A DNA stretch of 64,000 nt from JAEUIX01 sp964611125 (GTDB taxonomy: Bacteria > Planctomycetota > Phycisphaerae > Phycisphaerales > UBA1924). Under the pieces are notes generated by a model. That model saw only the letters and a program-made list of their open reading frames with translations, did not search any database and was not told where the DNA came from. The translations under genes were made by a program, and so were the position numbers. The DNA lies in NCBI GenBank assembly GCA_964611125.1, contig CAZSZO010000002.1:1-64000 (forward strand). Reading direction: 5' to 3'. Each line of letters begins with the position of its first letter. The stretch's first letter is position 1. This document shows positions 24,437-32,084 of the stretch, one piece after another.

Positions 24437-24459
24437 ACCCCGCCCTCTTCGGGGTTTCT
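24437..24459 (+). terminator. Short terminator hairpin behind tRNA-Ile
   Basis: ACCCCG (24437-24442) pairs with CGGGGT (24450-24455) across a 7-nt loop, followed by TTCTC. It lies 8 bp after the tRNA and 16 bp before the phosphatase start codon, so it may terminate the tRNA transcript or attenuate read-through into the phosphatase. Confidence 0.5.
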
Positions 24460-24474
24460 CCCAGACGAATCCGC

Positions 24475-25821
24475 ATGCCCCCATCCAGCGCCGACCTTCC
24501 GCTCGTTGATCTCTCGCAGAACACGCGGATCCCGGTGCTGATGGAGCTCACCGACTCGCTCTCCCGGGCGCAGTCTCCCCAGCAGATTCTCGAAGCGATC
24601 ATCGTGGCGATGCGCAAGGCCTATGGCCCGCGCTGCTACATCTCGCTGGCGACCGGGGGGCTCGACAGCGGCCAGTTCCGCGTCACACGCTGGCTCGAGG
24701 TCGACGGTTCCGAGCGCGTGCGGACGGGCGATCCCTGGTCGGGCATGACCGATCTGCCGGTGCAGTACGGCGGCGTGCTGACCCGCCTGATCGCAACGCC
24801 CGAGCCCAAGCTTGTGCAGGGTCTTGCGGTGCGCAACGACCCGATCGTCAGCGATGCGTTCGCCAAGTTCGGTTCGCTGATGGCCGTGCCGGTGGTGGTG
24901 GAGGGGCAGGTCTCGAACTGGACGATCATCCTGCACGAGGAGAAGCACGGGCTGGGCGTCGCGGATCTCGAGCAGCTCATTCTGCGCGGGAACCTGATCG
25001 GCACCACGATGAACAACGTGCTGATCGCCAACCGCCTGCGCGAAGCGACCGACTGGATCCGCCACGAGGTCGATCACATCGCCCAGATCCAGCGGAGCCT
25101 GCTGCCGCAGCAGACGCCCAACATCCCCGGGGCCCAGGTCGCAAGCAAGTACGAGACCTTCGACCGCGCCGGCGGCGACTACTACGACCTCCTGCCCCTC
25201 ACGCTGGGCCTGGGCGGCAACCACGAGGAACGCAACGGCCCCTGGGGGCTGATGATCGCCGACGCCTCGGGCCACGGGCCCGCCGCGGCGGTGGTGGTGG
25301 CGATGCTGCACGCGATCCTGCACGCCCGCGACACGGTGGTGAACGAGCCGGCGGCGTGTCTGGACTTCCTCAACGAGCGACTCTTCGCGCGCCGGGTGGG
25401 CAGCGAGTTCGTCACCGCGTTCTTCGCCACGTACGACCCGGTGTCGCGCAAGCTCACCTACGCCAACGCCGGGCACAACCCGCCGATCCTGAAGCTGCGC
25501 GGGGCCGACGGCAAGATCCAGCGGCTGGACGCCGTGGGCGGCATCCCGCTGGGCGTGATGGACAAGGTCGGCTCCGACCAGGCGAGCGTGCAGCTGGAGC
25601 CGGGCCAGTCGCTGGTGCTCTTCACTGACGGCATCACCGAGGCCCAGGACCCCAGCGGCCGGCAGTTCGGCGAGGAGGCTCTGGAGGCGGTCGTATCGGG
25701 CAGCCGCGGCGGGCCCGACCTGCTCTGCGAATCCATCTCCAACGCTGTGAAGCGGCACCGCAGCGGCGCCCGGGCCCATGACGACCAGACGGTGGTGGCG
25801 CTCGAGGTGCGCGAGGAGTGA
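24475..25821 (+). CDS. GAF-domain PP2C-type (RsbU/SpoIIE) phosphatase
   Basis: This 448-residue cytoplasmic phosphatase probably dephosphorylates a Ser/Thr-phosphorylated regulator such as an anti-sigma antagonist. The N-terminal ~190 residues look like a GAF sensor domain. The catalytic part starts at IQRSLLPQ, with metal-binding aspartates in AGGDYYDLL, ADASGHGPAAA, FTDGITEA and HDDQTVV. ATG 24475 is taken because the frame upstream runs through the tRNA. No promoter of its own is evident between the tRNA and the start. It converges on the Ser/Thr kinase gene (12 bp apart), so opposing enzymes sit side by side. No RsbV- or RsbW-like genes are visible. Confidence 0.92.
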   Translation: MPPSSADLPLVDLSQNTRIPVLMELTDSLSRAQSPQQILEAIIVAMRKAYGPRCYISLATGGLDSGQFRVTRWLEVDGSERVRTGDPWSGMTDLPVQYGGVLTRLIATPEPKLVQGLAVRNDPIVSDAFAKFGSLMAVPVVVEGQVSNWTIILHEEKHGLGVADLEQLILRGNLIGTTMNNVLIANRLREATDWIRHEVDHIAQIQRSLLPQQTPNIPGAQVASKYETFDRAGGDYYDLLPLTLGLGGNHEERNGPWGLMIADASGHGPAAAVVVAMLHAILHARDTVVNEPAACLDFLNERLFARRVGSEFVTAFFATYDPVSRKLTYANAGHNPPILKLRGADGKIQRLDAVGGIPLGVMDKVGSDQASVQLEPGQSLVLFTDGITEAQDPSGRQFGEEALEAVVSGSRGGPDLLCESISNAVKRHRSGARAHDDQTVVALEVREE

Positions 25822-25833
25822 CCGGGCTGGGTC

Positions 25834-28029
25834 TCAGCCCCCGCCGACCTTTTCACCGCCGGGGCTGGCTCCACCACCGCTGGGCCAGAGGGCGTCTTTG
25901 CTCTCGTTTATTGGCAGCACGCCCGCAGCGTCGAGCAGGGCGCGGCGCAGGTCGTCGAACTCGCTGAACGCCGAGAGCGCCCCGATCCCCGCGCGCACGC
26001 GTTCGAGCAGCCTGGTCCGGGCGGTGGACGCACCAGCGCCCGCGGCGCCGTCGCCAGGCGCGGCGCCCGACGCGGCCTTCAGGGCCGAGGGCTCGCTGAG
26101 GGCCAGGAGCGACTCGATGGCCGAGGCGCCCGCAACGTCGCTCGGGCGCAGGCGCTTGAGCCGCTCCAGAGCGCGGCTCAAATGCACGTGGGCCTCAGGC
26201 CCGTGCTGGTCGCGCAGCAGCCGGACGCCCAGCGCGAGGCGCCAGGAGAGCGATTCGAGGTCGTCCGGGGCTCGCTCGCGCTCGATCTGGTCGAGCACGG
26301 CCCGGGCCAGCTCCACGCGCGCGGCGGTGTCGCGGGCGCTCGCGGGCCCCTCCATCGCCGCCAGCACGGGCAGAAGCGAACCGTCTCCGCCGAGACGCTT
26401 GAAGACCGAGAGCGCCGCGCGGCCTACAGCGCGCTCGTGCTCGATACCCGAGAGGCCCGGGCCGGACTCGCCCCGCCGCCCCGGGAGGCCGGCGAGGCCC
26501 GACTGGTTGAGCGCAGGCTGGCTGAGCGGCGTCCGCACGGCCTGCTGCTCCGCGGCCATCCTCGACGCCAGGTGCAGCACCCAGGCCGTCATGGCGCCCA
26601 GCGTGGCCATGGCCGCCAGCAGCAGCACCAGCAGGGGCTGCCGCCGCACCGCCAGGCCCGCCCGGCGGGCCAGCGTGGGGTGGAGCCAGGCGATTGGCCG
26701 ACGCTCCAGCCACGCCCGCAGGTCGGCCGCCAGGGCGTCGGCGGAGGAGTAGCGCAGGTCCGCCGAGGGGGCCAGGGCGCGCCCGCAGATCGCGGCCAAA
26801 TCGGAGTCGATCCCCGGGTGGCGAAGCTCCGCCGAGGCGCCGCCCGCTGCGGCGGGCCCGCTCATGCCGGAGTGCTTGCGGCGCACTTCCTCGGGCGTGT
26901 CGCCGTTGGGCAGGCGGCCGGTGAGCATGTGCCAGAGGATCCCGCCCAGAGCGTAGAGATCGGCGCTGGGGGCCACGCCGCCGGGGCTCATCCAGAACTG
27001 CTCGGGCGCCATGAAGGCCAGGTTGCCCACGGGCCCGCGGAGAGCGCGCGTGCTCGAGCTGGCCGGCGCCTCGGGCCCGCCGAACCGGTCCGGGGCGCGC
27101 CCGCTCACGATGGCCGCGGCGCCGAAGTCGGTGATCTTGGGCACGCCGTCAGCGGTCATGAGGATGTTGTCGGGCTTGAGGTCACGATGGACGAGTCCCG
27201 CGGCGTGCGCGGCCTGCACGCCATCGGCCACCTGCACCATCAGCCGCACCGCCTCGATGGGCTTGAGGCCGCCGGGGTGGGCGGCGATCCACTCGGTGAG
27301 GGTCCGTCCCTCGATGAGTTCGTAGACGATGTATTCATGCCCGTGGAAGACACCCCGGTCGAGCACCCGCACCACGCTGAGGTGGTTGATGCGCCGGGCC
27401 TTCATCGCCTCGCCCACGACCCGCTCGTGCGGGTCGTCATGGCTGATCTCGAGGGCCAGGATCTTGACGCACACCAGCGCCGGCTGGGCCCCGGCGGAGA
27501 GCTGCCGGTCCTCGGCGACATAGGCCGTGCCCTGTGAGCCCGAGGCGAGCTGCCGCTTGAGCTTGTAGCGGGGTTGGCCCGTCATGCACAACGGGCCGAG
27601 GTCGCAGGGCAGACGCAGCTTGAGCGTCGGCTCCTCACGCCCGGCGACGCCATCAGTTGAGGTCAGGGCCCGGCTGAATTCGGTCGCCGCGTCGATCGCC
27701 TGCGCCAGGGCGGGGAAGCGGGCCTTGAGCTTCGCGGCGGCCTCGGTCTCGCTCTGGCCCCGGGCCGCGGCGGCCCGCAGGGCGAAGTCGATCGCCGCGT
27801 CGAGGGCGACGGGGCGGCGGTGCGGCTCGGTCAGCACGCGCAAGTAGCGATCCAGGGGGGTCTCGAGGCGGCGGCTGAGGCGGACGCGTCCGTCGGCGTC
27901 AATGAGGTCGGCGAGGGCCTCGTCATCGCCGGCGGGGTGGGCTTTCAGGACGGCTTCAAAGGGCGGGTCGCCGGAGACGTACAGGCGACGGACCTGATCG
28001 ACCAACGGCGGATCCGTCGCGGGGCTCAC
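25834..28029 (-). CDS. Ser/Thr protein kinase with membrane segment, coupled to a sigma factor
   Basis: This is a 731-residue Hanks-type kinase. After a ~150-residue N-terminal region comes the kinase domain with a Gly loop (LASGSQGTAYV), lysine K189 (VCVKI), catalytic HRDLKPDN (H281-N288) and DFG at D301. One membrane helix follows (about residues 465-487), with a ~240-residue mostly helical domain outside or beyond it. The gene overlaps the sigma factor gene by 4 bp (ATGA). Sigma factor-kinase pairs of this sort are known from planctomycetes, where the kinase is thought to control the sigma factor by phosphorylation. The C-terminal sensor part is not recognised. Confidence 0.92.
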   Translation of the reverse strand: MSPATDPPLVDQVRRLYVSGDPPFEAVLKAHPAGDDEALADLIDADGRVRLSRRLETPLDRYLRVLTEPHRRPVALDAAIDFALRAAAARGQSETEAAAKLKARFPALAQAIDAATEFSRALTSTDGVAGREEPTLKLRLPCDLGPLCMTGQPRYKLKRQLASGSQGTAYVAEDRQLSAGAQPALVCVKILALEISHDDPHERVVGEAMKARRINHLSVVRVLDRGVFHGHEYIVYELIEGRTLTEWIAAHPGGLKPIEAVRLMVQVADGVQAAHAAGLVHRDLKPDNILMTADGVPKITDFGAAAIVSGRAPDRFGGPEAPASSSTRALRGPVGNLAFMAPEQFWMSPGGVAPSADLYALGGILWHMLTGRLPNGDTPEEVRRKHSGMSGPAAAGGASAELRHPGIDSDLAAICGRALAPSADLRYSSADALAADLRAWLERRPIAWLHPTLARRAGLAVRRQPLLVLLLAAMATLGAMTAWVLHLASRMAAEQQAVRTPLSQPALNQSGLAGLPGRRGESGPGLSGIEHERAVGRAALSVFKRLGGDGSLLPVLAAMEGPASARDTAARVELARAVLDQIERERAPDDLESLSWRLALGVRLLRDQHGPEAHVHLSRALERLKRLRPSDVAGASAIESLLALSEPSALKAASGAAPGDGAAGAGASTARTRLLERVRAGIGALSAFSEFDDLRRALLDAAGVLPINESKDALWPSGGGASPGGEKVGGG

Positions 28030-28700
28030 CGCCGGCGCTCCAGTTCGGCCCGCAGCCGGTGGCGGATCTGCACCCAGCGCTGGCGGGTGGCGTCGTGCGA
28101 CAGGCCGACGACGCTGCCGATGGTGGGGTGCCGGTGGCCGCGCAGCCAGAGCGAGAGAATCTGGCGGTCGATGGGGTCAGTGAGGGCGGTGAAGACCCGG
28201 TCAAGCTCGAGCTCCATCCCGTCGTCGACCGATTGCTCGGCCCCGCGCAGGCGGGTCAGCAGCAGCCCGGCGAAGTCGGAATCCTCGCGCTCCACCCGCT
28301 CCAGACGCTTGACGAGGCGGACCTTGTCGATCAGAGCGGCGTCGGCCATGCGGAAGACCAGCTTCCACAGCTCCGCCTCGGTCGCGGCGCGGAGGCGACC
28401 GCCCATGACGTAGCGATCAAGCCGGCGACTCACAGTCGACAAGATGTCCTGGGAGTCAAAGAGCCGGCGCATGGCGGCGCCCAGCTTGCCACGCACCCGC
28501 CGGCGGACCATCGGGCCATACTGCGTGATGAAGAGGGCCGCGGCTTCGCGGTCGCCCTGGCGCAGGCGGGCGAGGAGCTCTCCGACGCCGGCCCCGGGGT
28601 CAGCCTCGCCGGCGCCGTCGCGCCGGGGCGGGCCGCCGCCGCCCGGCTGGGCCCCAGGACGAGATGGCGCGGACTCAAGGTTCACTCTGGCGACCCCCAA
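28026..28700 (-). CDS. ECF-type sigma factor linked to a Ser/Thr kinase
   Basis: This is a 224-residue sigma-70-family protein. Region 2 is seen in LRQGDREAAALFITQYGPMVRRRVRGKL, with DSQDILSTVSRRLDRYV downstream. Region 4 has a helix-turn-helix in DRQILSLWLRGHRHPTIGSVVGLSHDATRQRW. The start is TTG 28700 or GTG 28685, since no in-frame ATG is available; the N-terminal Gly/Pro-rich segment is not conserved in such proteins. It overlaps the kinase gene by 4 bp, so the products are made together. No separate anti-sigma gene is visible, consistent with kinase control. Confidence 0.85.
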   Translation of the reverse strand: MGVARVNLESAPSRPGAQPGGGGPPRRDGAGEADPGAGVGELLARLRQGDREAAALFITQYGPMVRRRVRGKLGAAMRRLFDSQDILSTVSRRLDRYVMGGRLRAATEAELWKLVFRMADAALIDKVRLVKRLERVEREDSDFAGLLLTRLRGAEQSVDDGMELELDRVFTALTDPIDRQILSLWLRGHRHPTIGSVVGLSHDATRQRWVQIRHRLRAELERRR

Positions 28701-28793
28701 GGTGCATCCGGGCGGGCTTTTTGCAGGAGATCGACTTTTTTGGACCGGCCCTCACACACATTGGAGAACCGGCGACTGTCTCTACGGTCTAAA

Positions 28794-28808
28794 GCAACAG
28801 CCTGTTGC
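28794..28808. promoter_or_regulatory. Palindromic operator candidate
   Basis: GCAACAGCCTGTTGC is a 15-bp palindrome with 7-bp perfect arms, 36 bp upstream of the HTH regulator start at 28844. It lies in the divergent space between the sigma factor and the regulator genes. Confidence 0.5.
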
Positions 28809-28843
28809 CTCGGGGCCCCAAGACGGGTTTGAGGAGTTTCGCG

Positions 28844-29227
28844 ATGTCCCTGATTGCCCATGACAGCGTTTCCGGCCGGCGTGACACCTTGGTGATGGAT
28901 GCACCGGAACGCTCTTTTGTTTCTGCAAACGTCCCGGCAAGCGGCGATCCGGTGAGCCGGCGGCTCAATCTCGCCGTGAGCGGGCTGAGCATCGCCGCGG
29001 TCAGCCGCGCGACCCGATACCACCCCGAGACGGTCCGCCGGTACCTGCGGGGTCAGCAGCCGTCGGTGGAGTTTGTCGGGCGGTTTGCGCAGCACTTTGG
29101 GATCTCGCTGGAGTGGCTGATCCTCGGGGTGGGCGTCATGAAGCCGCTTGCCAGGCAGGAAGCCGGCCAACTGGCGCCGGTCGCACCGGTGGCTGGTGCG
29201 TCGCGGCTCACTTCTTCCGCTTCTTGA
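28844..29227 (+). CDS. HTH (Cro/CI-like) DNA-binding protein
   Basis: This is a 127-residue protein. The helix-turn-helix is at about residues 47-70 (LSIAAVSRATRYHPETVRRY), followed by GQQPSVEFVGRFAQHFGISLEWLILG, the tail typical of Cro/CI-type repressors. The N-terminal 40 residues and the Ala/Pro-rich end are not conserved. A GAGGAG ribosome site (28831-28836) selects ATG 28844. A palindrome at 28794 could be its own operator. The 3' end overlaps ffh by 20 bp in convergent orientation. The regulated genes are unknown. Confidence 0.8.
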   Translation: MSLIAHDSVSGRRDTLVMDAPERSFVSANVPASGDPVSRRLNLAVSGLSIAAVSRATRYHPETVRRYLRGQQPSVEFVGRFAQHFGISLEWLILGVGVMKPLARQEAGQLAPVAPVAGASRLTSSAS

Positions 29228-30749
29228 ACCGGTCCTTGATGCTCGCGGAGTGGCTGCTGCCCTTCTGGCGCAGGCTGGGGAGGCCCGCCATGCCGGGGAT
29301 CATGCCCGGCCCTGCGGCGCCCATGTCCTTGACGGCCTTGACCTTCTGGCTGGCGCTCATGCCCGCCAGCGACTGGCTGAGCTTGCTGACGGTTTCAAAC
29401 TGGCGGACGAGCTGGCCGACCTCTTCCTGCTTGCTCGCGGAGCCCACGGCGATGCGGCGGCGGCGGGAGTTGTTGAGCACCTCCGGGCGGCGGCGCTCGT
29501 GGTGGGTCATCGAGTTGATCATGCCCTCGACCTTGTCAAGCTGCTTGTCGTCGATGTTGACGTCCTTGAGCATGCCGCCCACGCCCGGGAGCAGGCCCAG
29601 CAACTGCTTCAGGGGCCCCATGCGGCGGAGCGAGCGGAGCTGCTTGAGAAAGTCCTCCATGGTCATCTCGCCGCGGGCGAGCTTGGCTTCCAGGGCCTGG
29701 GCCTCTTCGTCGCTGACCTGCTCCTTGGCCTTCTCCACCAGCGACACCACATCGCCCATGCCCAGGATCCGCCCGGCGACGCGCGTGGCGTGGAACTCTT
29801 CGATGGCGTCGACCTTCTCGCCGACGCCGATGAAGCGGATGGGCGCCCCGGTGACGGTTTTGACCGACAGCGCGGCGCCGCCGCGGGTGTCGCTGTCGAA
29901 CTTGGTCATGATCAGGCCGTCGATGGCGAGCTTCTCGTGGAAGTTCTTGGCCGAGCGGACCGCGTCCTGACCGGTCATGGCGTCGACAACCAGGTAGACC
30001 TGGTGGGGGCGCACGGCGTACTTCACCTGCTGCAGCTCGCCCATCAGGGCCTCGTTGACGTGCAGGCGGCCGGCGGTGTCGAGGATGACGGTGTCGACGC
30101 CCTTGGCCCGGGCCGCGGCGACGCCCCGTTGGCAGACCTGCACGGCGACGCCGACGGCCTTGCCGTACTCGGCGGATTTGTCGGCCTCCCCGTAGAAGTG
30201 CACCTGGGCGGGGCCGGCCACATCGCGCTGGACGGTTTCGGCGACGGTCTGGAGCTGCTCGACGGCGGCGGGGCGCTGCAGGTCGGCGGCGACGAGCATG
30301 ACGCTGCGGCCGCGCTTCTTGAGCCAGCCGGCGAGCTTGCCGGCGGTGGTGGTCTTCCCGCTGCCCTGCAGGCCGCTGAGCATGACGATGGTGGGGCCTG
30401 GGGAGACCTGGATGACGCCGGGCCCCTCGGCCATCATGATCTTGGCGATCTCGTCGTGGGAGGCGCCCTCGGGGATCTTGGGCATGTCGCCCAGCAGGGC
30501 GACCAGGCGATCGTACACGATGCCGATCATCTCCTGGGCGGGCTTGAGGCTCTTGGTCACCTCGCGGCCCACGGCGTCGGAGAGGACATCGGCGCAGAAC
30601 GACTTGACGACGTCCTGATTAACGTCGGCCTCGAGCAGGGCGAGACGGACCTCGTTCATCGCCTCGGCGACGTTGGACTCGGTGATGGTGGCCTGCCCCG
30701 AGAGCTTGCGGAGCATGCCGGAGAACGCTTCAGTGACGCGGTCGAACAT
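29208..30749 (-). CDS. ffh: Signal recognition particle GTPase Ffh
   Basis: Ffh binds signal sequences on ribosomes and delivers them to FtsY. The 513-residue protein has the N domain (MFDRVTEAFSGMLRKL), the G domain with P-loop GLQGSGKTT, DTAGRLH, TKFDSDTRGG and the C-terminal GVGEKVDAIEEF block. The Met-rich M domain runs from about residue 325 (GMGDVVSLVEKA, FLKQLRSLRRMGPL), and the SRP-RNA-binding SMTHHERRRPEVLNNSRRRRIA follows. The tail is Lys/Arg-rich. ATG 30749 gives the conserved start. The 277-bp upstream region holds a strong hairpin at 30816 but no gene and no recognisable SRP RNA. Confidence 0.97.
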   Translation of the reverse strand: MFDRVTEAFSGMLRKLSGQATITESNVAEAMNEVRLALLEADVNQDVVKSFCADVLSDAVGREVTKSLKPAQEMIGIVYDRLVALLGDMPKIPEGASHDEIAKIMMAEGPGVIQVSPGPTIVMLSGLQGSGKTTTAGKLAGWLKKRGRSVMLVAADLQRPAAVEQLQTVAETVQRDVAGPAQVHFYGEADKSAEYGKAVGVAVQVCQRGVAAARAKGVDTVILDTAGRLHVNEALMGELQQVKYAVRPHQVYLVVDAMTGQDAVRSAKNFHEKLAIDGLIMTKFDSDTRGGAALSVKTVTGAPIRFIGVGEKVDAIEEFHATRVAGRILGMGDVVSLVEKAKEQVSDEEAQALEAKLARGEMTMEDFLKQLRSLRRMGPLKQLLGLLPGVGGMLKDVNIDDKQLDKVEGMINSMTHHERRRPEVLNNSRRRRIAVGSASKQEEVGQLVRQFETVSKLSQSLAGMSASQKVKAVKDMGAAGPGMIPGMAGLPSLRQKGSSHSASIKDRFKKRKK

Positions 30750-30815
30750 GGTGGGAGATGGTAGGGGAGAGGGGCGTCGCCGGGCCGCCACGCGCGCCAG
30801 CCGTGCCACCCGTGC

Positions 30816-30841
30816 CACCGACCGCCGTCGGGCGGTCGGTG
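30816..30841. repeat. Perfect 11-bp inverted repeat upstream of ffh
   Basis: CACCGACCGCC (30816-30826) and its reverse complement (30831-30841) enclose the loop GTCG. It lies 67-92 bp upstream of the ffh start codon. No T run follows on either strand, so it is not a standard terminator; it could be an mRNA leader hairpin. It is followed by GCC-rich simple sequence (about 30845-30863). Confidence 0.5.
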
Positions 30842-31026
30842 CTCCGGCGCCGCCGGCGCCGCCGACTGAAGGCCGTGAGCAGCCGCTGCCGAGCCGCGGC
30901 ACGCGCGGCGGGCGAACGCGTGCCGCGACCATCCCGCAAACATCGTGCGAAGGCCGAGCATCTTCGCGTCCATTTTCCCCACATTCTCCTTGCACACCTT
31001 CGGAGAGTGGGTAATCTCAATAGGTC

Positions 31027-31272
31027 GTGTCTCGAAGCCCAGGGTGCCATGTCGTGCGCCGAGCGTCGGAAGGAACTGGGCGCCGCTTCAAAGTGTTCGA
31101 CACCGGCCACGCCGGACATGTCGTGCTCGACATGCCCTTCGCCGATCTGTACTTCAACGGTTCCGGCGCGACCGTGCAGCCGACGATCACCCAAGAGCTC
31201 GTCGATCGCGCCTTTGGCGAGCGAGACGAGTTCCTCTTCTCTCAAGTTGAATGCGATCAACAACAGCATTAA
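31027..31272 (+). CDS. Small hypothetical protein, possibly a remnant
   Basis: This is an 81-residue reading from a GTG. From about residue 19 onward (RRFKVFDTGHAGHVVLDMPF) the codons have the strong GC-ending bias of real genes. A stop codon lies directly upstream, so it cannot extend. There is no clear ribosome site. The gene ends 11 bp before the first anchor-protein gene. I do not recognise it; it may be a genuine small protein or the tail of a larger decayed gene. Confidence 0.35.
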   Translation: MSRSPGCHVVRRASEGTGRRFKVFDTGHAGHVVLDMPFADLYFNGSGATVQPTITQELVDRAFGERDEFLFSQVECDQQQH

Positions 31273-31283
31273 AAGGCTCCAAG

Positions 31284-32024
31284 ATGATCAAATTAATCTG
31301 TATTGTATTCGGAATAGCGCTGACTATGACAAAGTTGGAGGCCGCTGTAATTATGTACGACAATGCAGACGCATCGTTTGTATGGCTTCCTAACGGAGAC
31401 ACGCTTCCGAGAAGCCGGTTTGATCCGACAGTGGCGGTCATGCAACAAAGCAACGCGAGCACCACTCGTCAGTTATTATACTTTGCCAATCCGGGCGGGG
31501 GATCGACAACCGTCGGAGCCGACATCGTTCAGGCATCGGCTACGAACGGAGTGACGATAGCGATTCGATCCACACCTATCGTTGTGAATGGACCTTCCCC
31601 CGGTCAGCAGACGACGTTTTCAGTTGTTCCAGAAGTATATGTGCCGGGCCAGAGCATTGGCAGCACGGCGTCATACGTCGCGGGCGCAAGCGTCGGGTAT
31701 TCCAATCCGACGCTTGGTCGATTTAACTTTCTGGGTCAACATCCCTTCATCGGCTTCCGGGTCACACTCGACGACGGCCAACCGCACTATGGCTGGATCG
31801 AATTGGACTACCGCAGCAGCCCGTTGCCGGGCACCGGCACCGTCAACATGTACCAACCCATCCGCTGGGCCTACGAGACCGAGCCTAATACGCCCATCAC
31901 CGTCCCTACCTCAACCGCCGCCGTGCTGCTTGCCGGCGCCGGCGCCGCCGCGGCGGGGCGCCGTCAGCGGGCGGTGCGTTTATACTCTGCCCGTATTGGC
32001 TCCCGCTCTACAGCAAGGATGTGA
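31284..32024 (+). CDS. Exported protein with PEP-CTERM-like tail, paralogue 1
   Basis: This 246-residue protein has a signal peptide (KLICIVFGIALTMTKLEA), a beta-rich body, and the GFRVTLDDGQPHYGWIELDY block common in PEP-CTERM-class proteins. Then comes a sorting-signal-like tail: ITVPTSTAAVLLAGAGAAAAG followed by RRQRA. Unlike paralogue 2, which stops right after RRQRA, this copy runs on for 17 residues (VRLYSARIGSRSTARM end), as if the original stop were lost. The gene body uses visibly more A/T than its neighbours. An AAAAGG site precedes ATG 31284. The body function is unknown; export and surface retention are inferred from the two signals. Confidence 0.78.
   Translation: MIKLICIVFGIALTMTKLEAAVIMYDNADASFVWLPNGDTLPRSRFDPTVAVMQQSNASTTRQLLYFANPGGGSTTVGADIVQASATNGVTIAIRSTPIVVNGPSPGQQTTFSVVPEVYVPGQSIGSTASYVAGASVGYSNPTLGRFNFLGQHPFIGFRVTLDDGQPHYGWIELDYRSSPLPGTGTVNMYQPIRWAYETEPNTPITVPTSTAAVLLAGAGAAAAGRRQRAVRLYSARIGSRSTARM
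31838..31969 (+). repeat. 132-bp direct repeat, copy 1 (sorting-tail segment)
   Basis: This 3' segment of paralogue 1 matches 32633-32764 with only four differences by eye (about 97% identical), while the sequences upstream diverge strongly. The spacing between copies is 795 bp. Confidence 0.88.
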
Positions 32025-32084
32025 GTCGTTCTTGCAATTGCCAACGCTATGGGCATGTCATGAACGTTCGGGACTGGAGATATC

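Noticed and set aside
24080..24484. Long N-terminal extension of the minus-strand gene at 23519, running across the tRNA
   Set aside because: The extension is the antisense translation of tRNA-Ile (a GLEPATSRL-type artefact), and a strong AAGGAG site marks ATG 24079 as the real start.
29148..30764. 538-codon plus-strand frame opposite ffh
   Set aside because: Leu/Gly/Asp-rich shadow with no start signal; Ffh motifs on the minus strand are decisive.
30750..31026. A small SRP RNA gene next to ffh
   Set aside because: The region has a strong hairpin, but not the GGAA/GNAR tetraloop and asymmetric loop pattern of the SRP domain IV, and no terminator T run.
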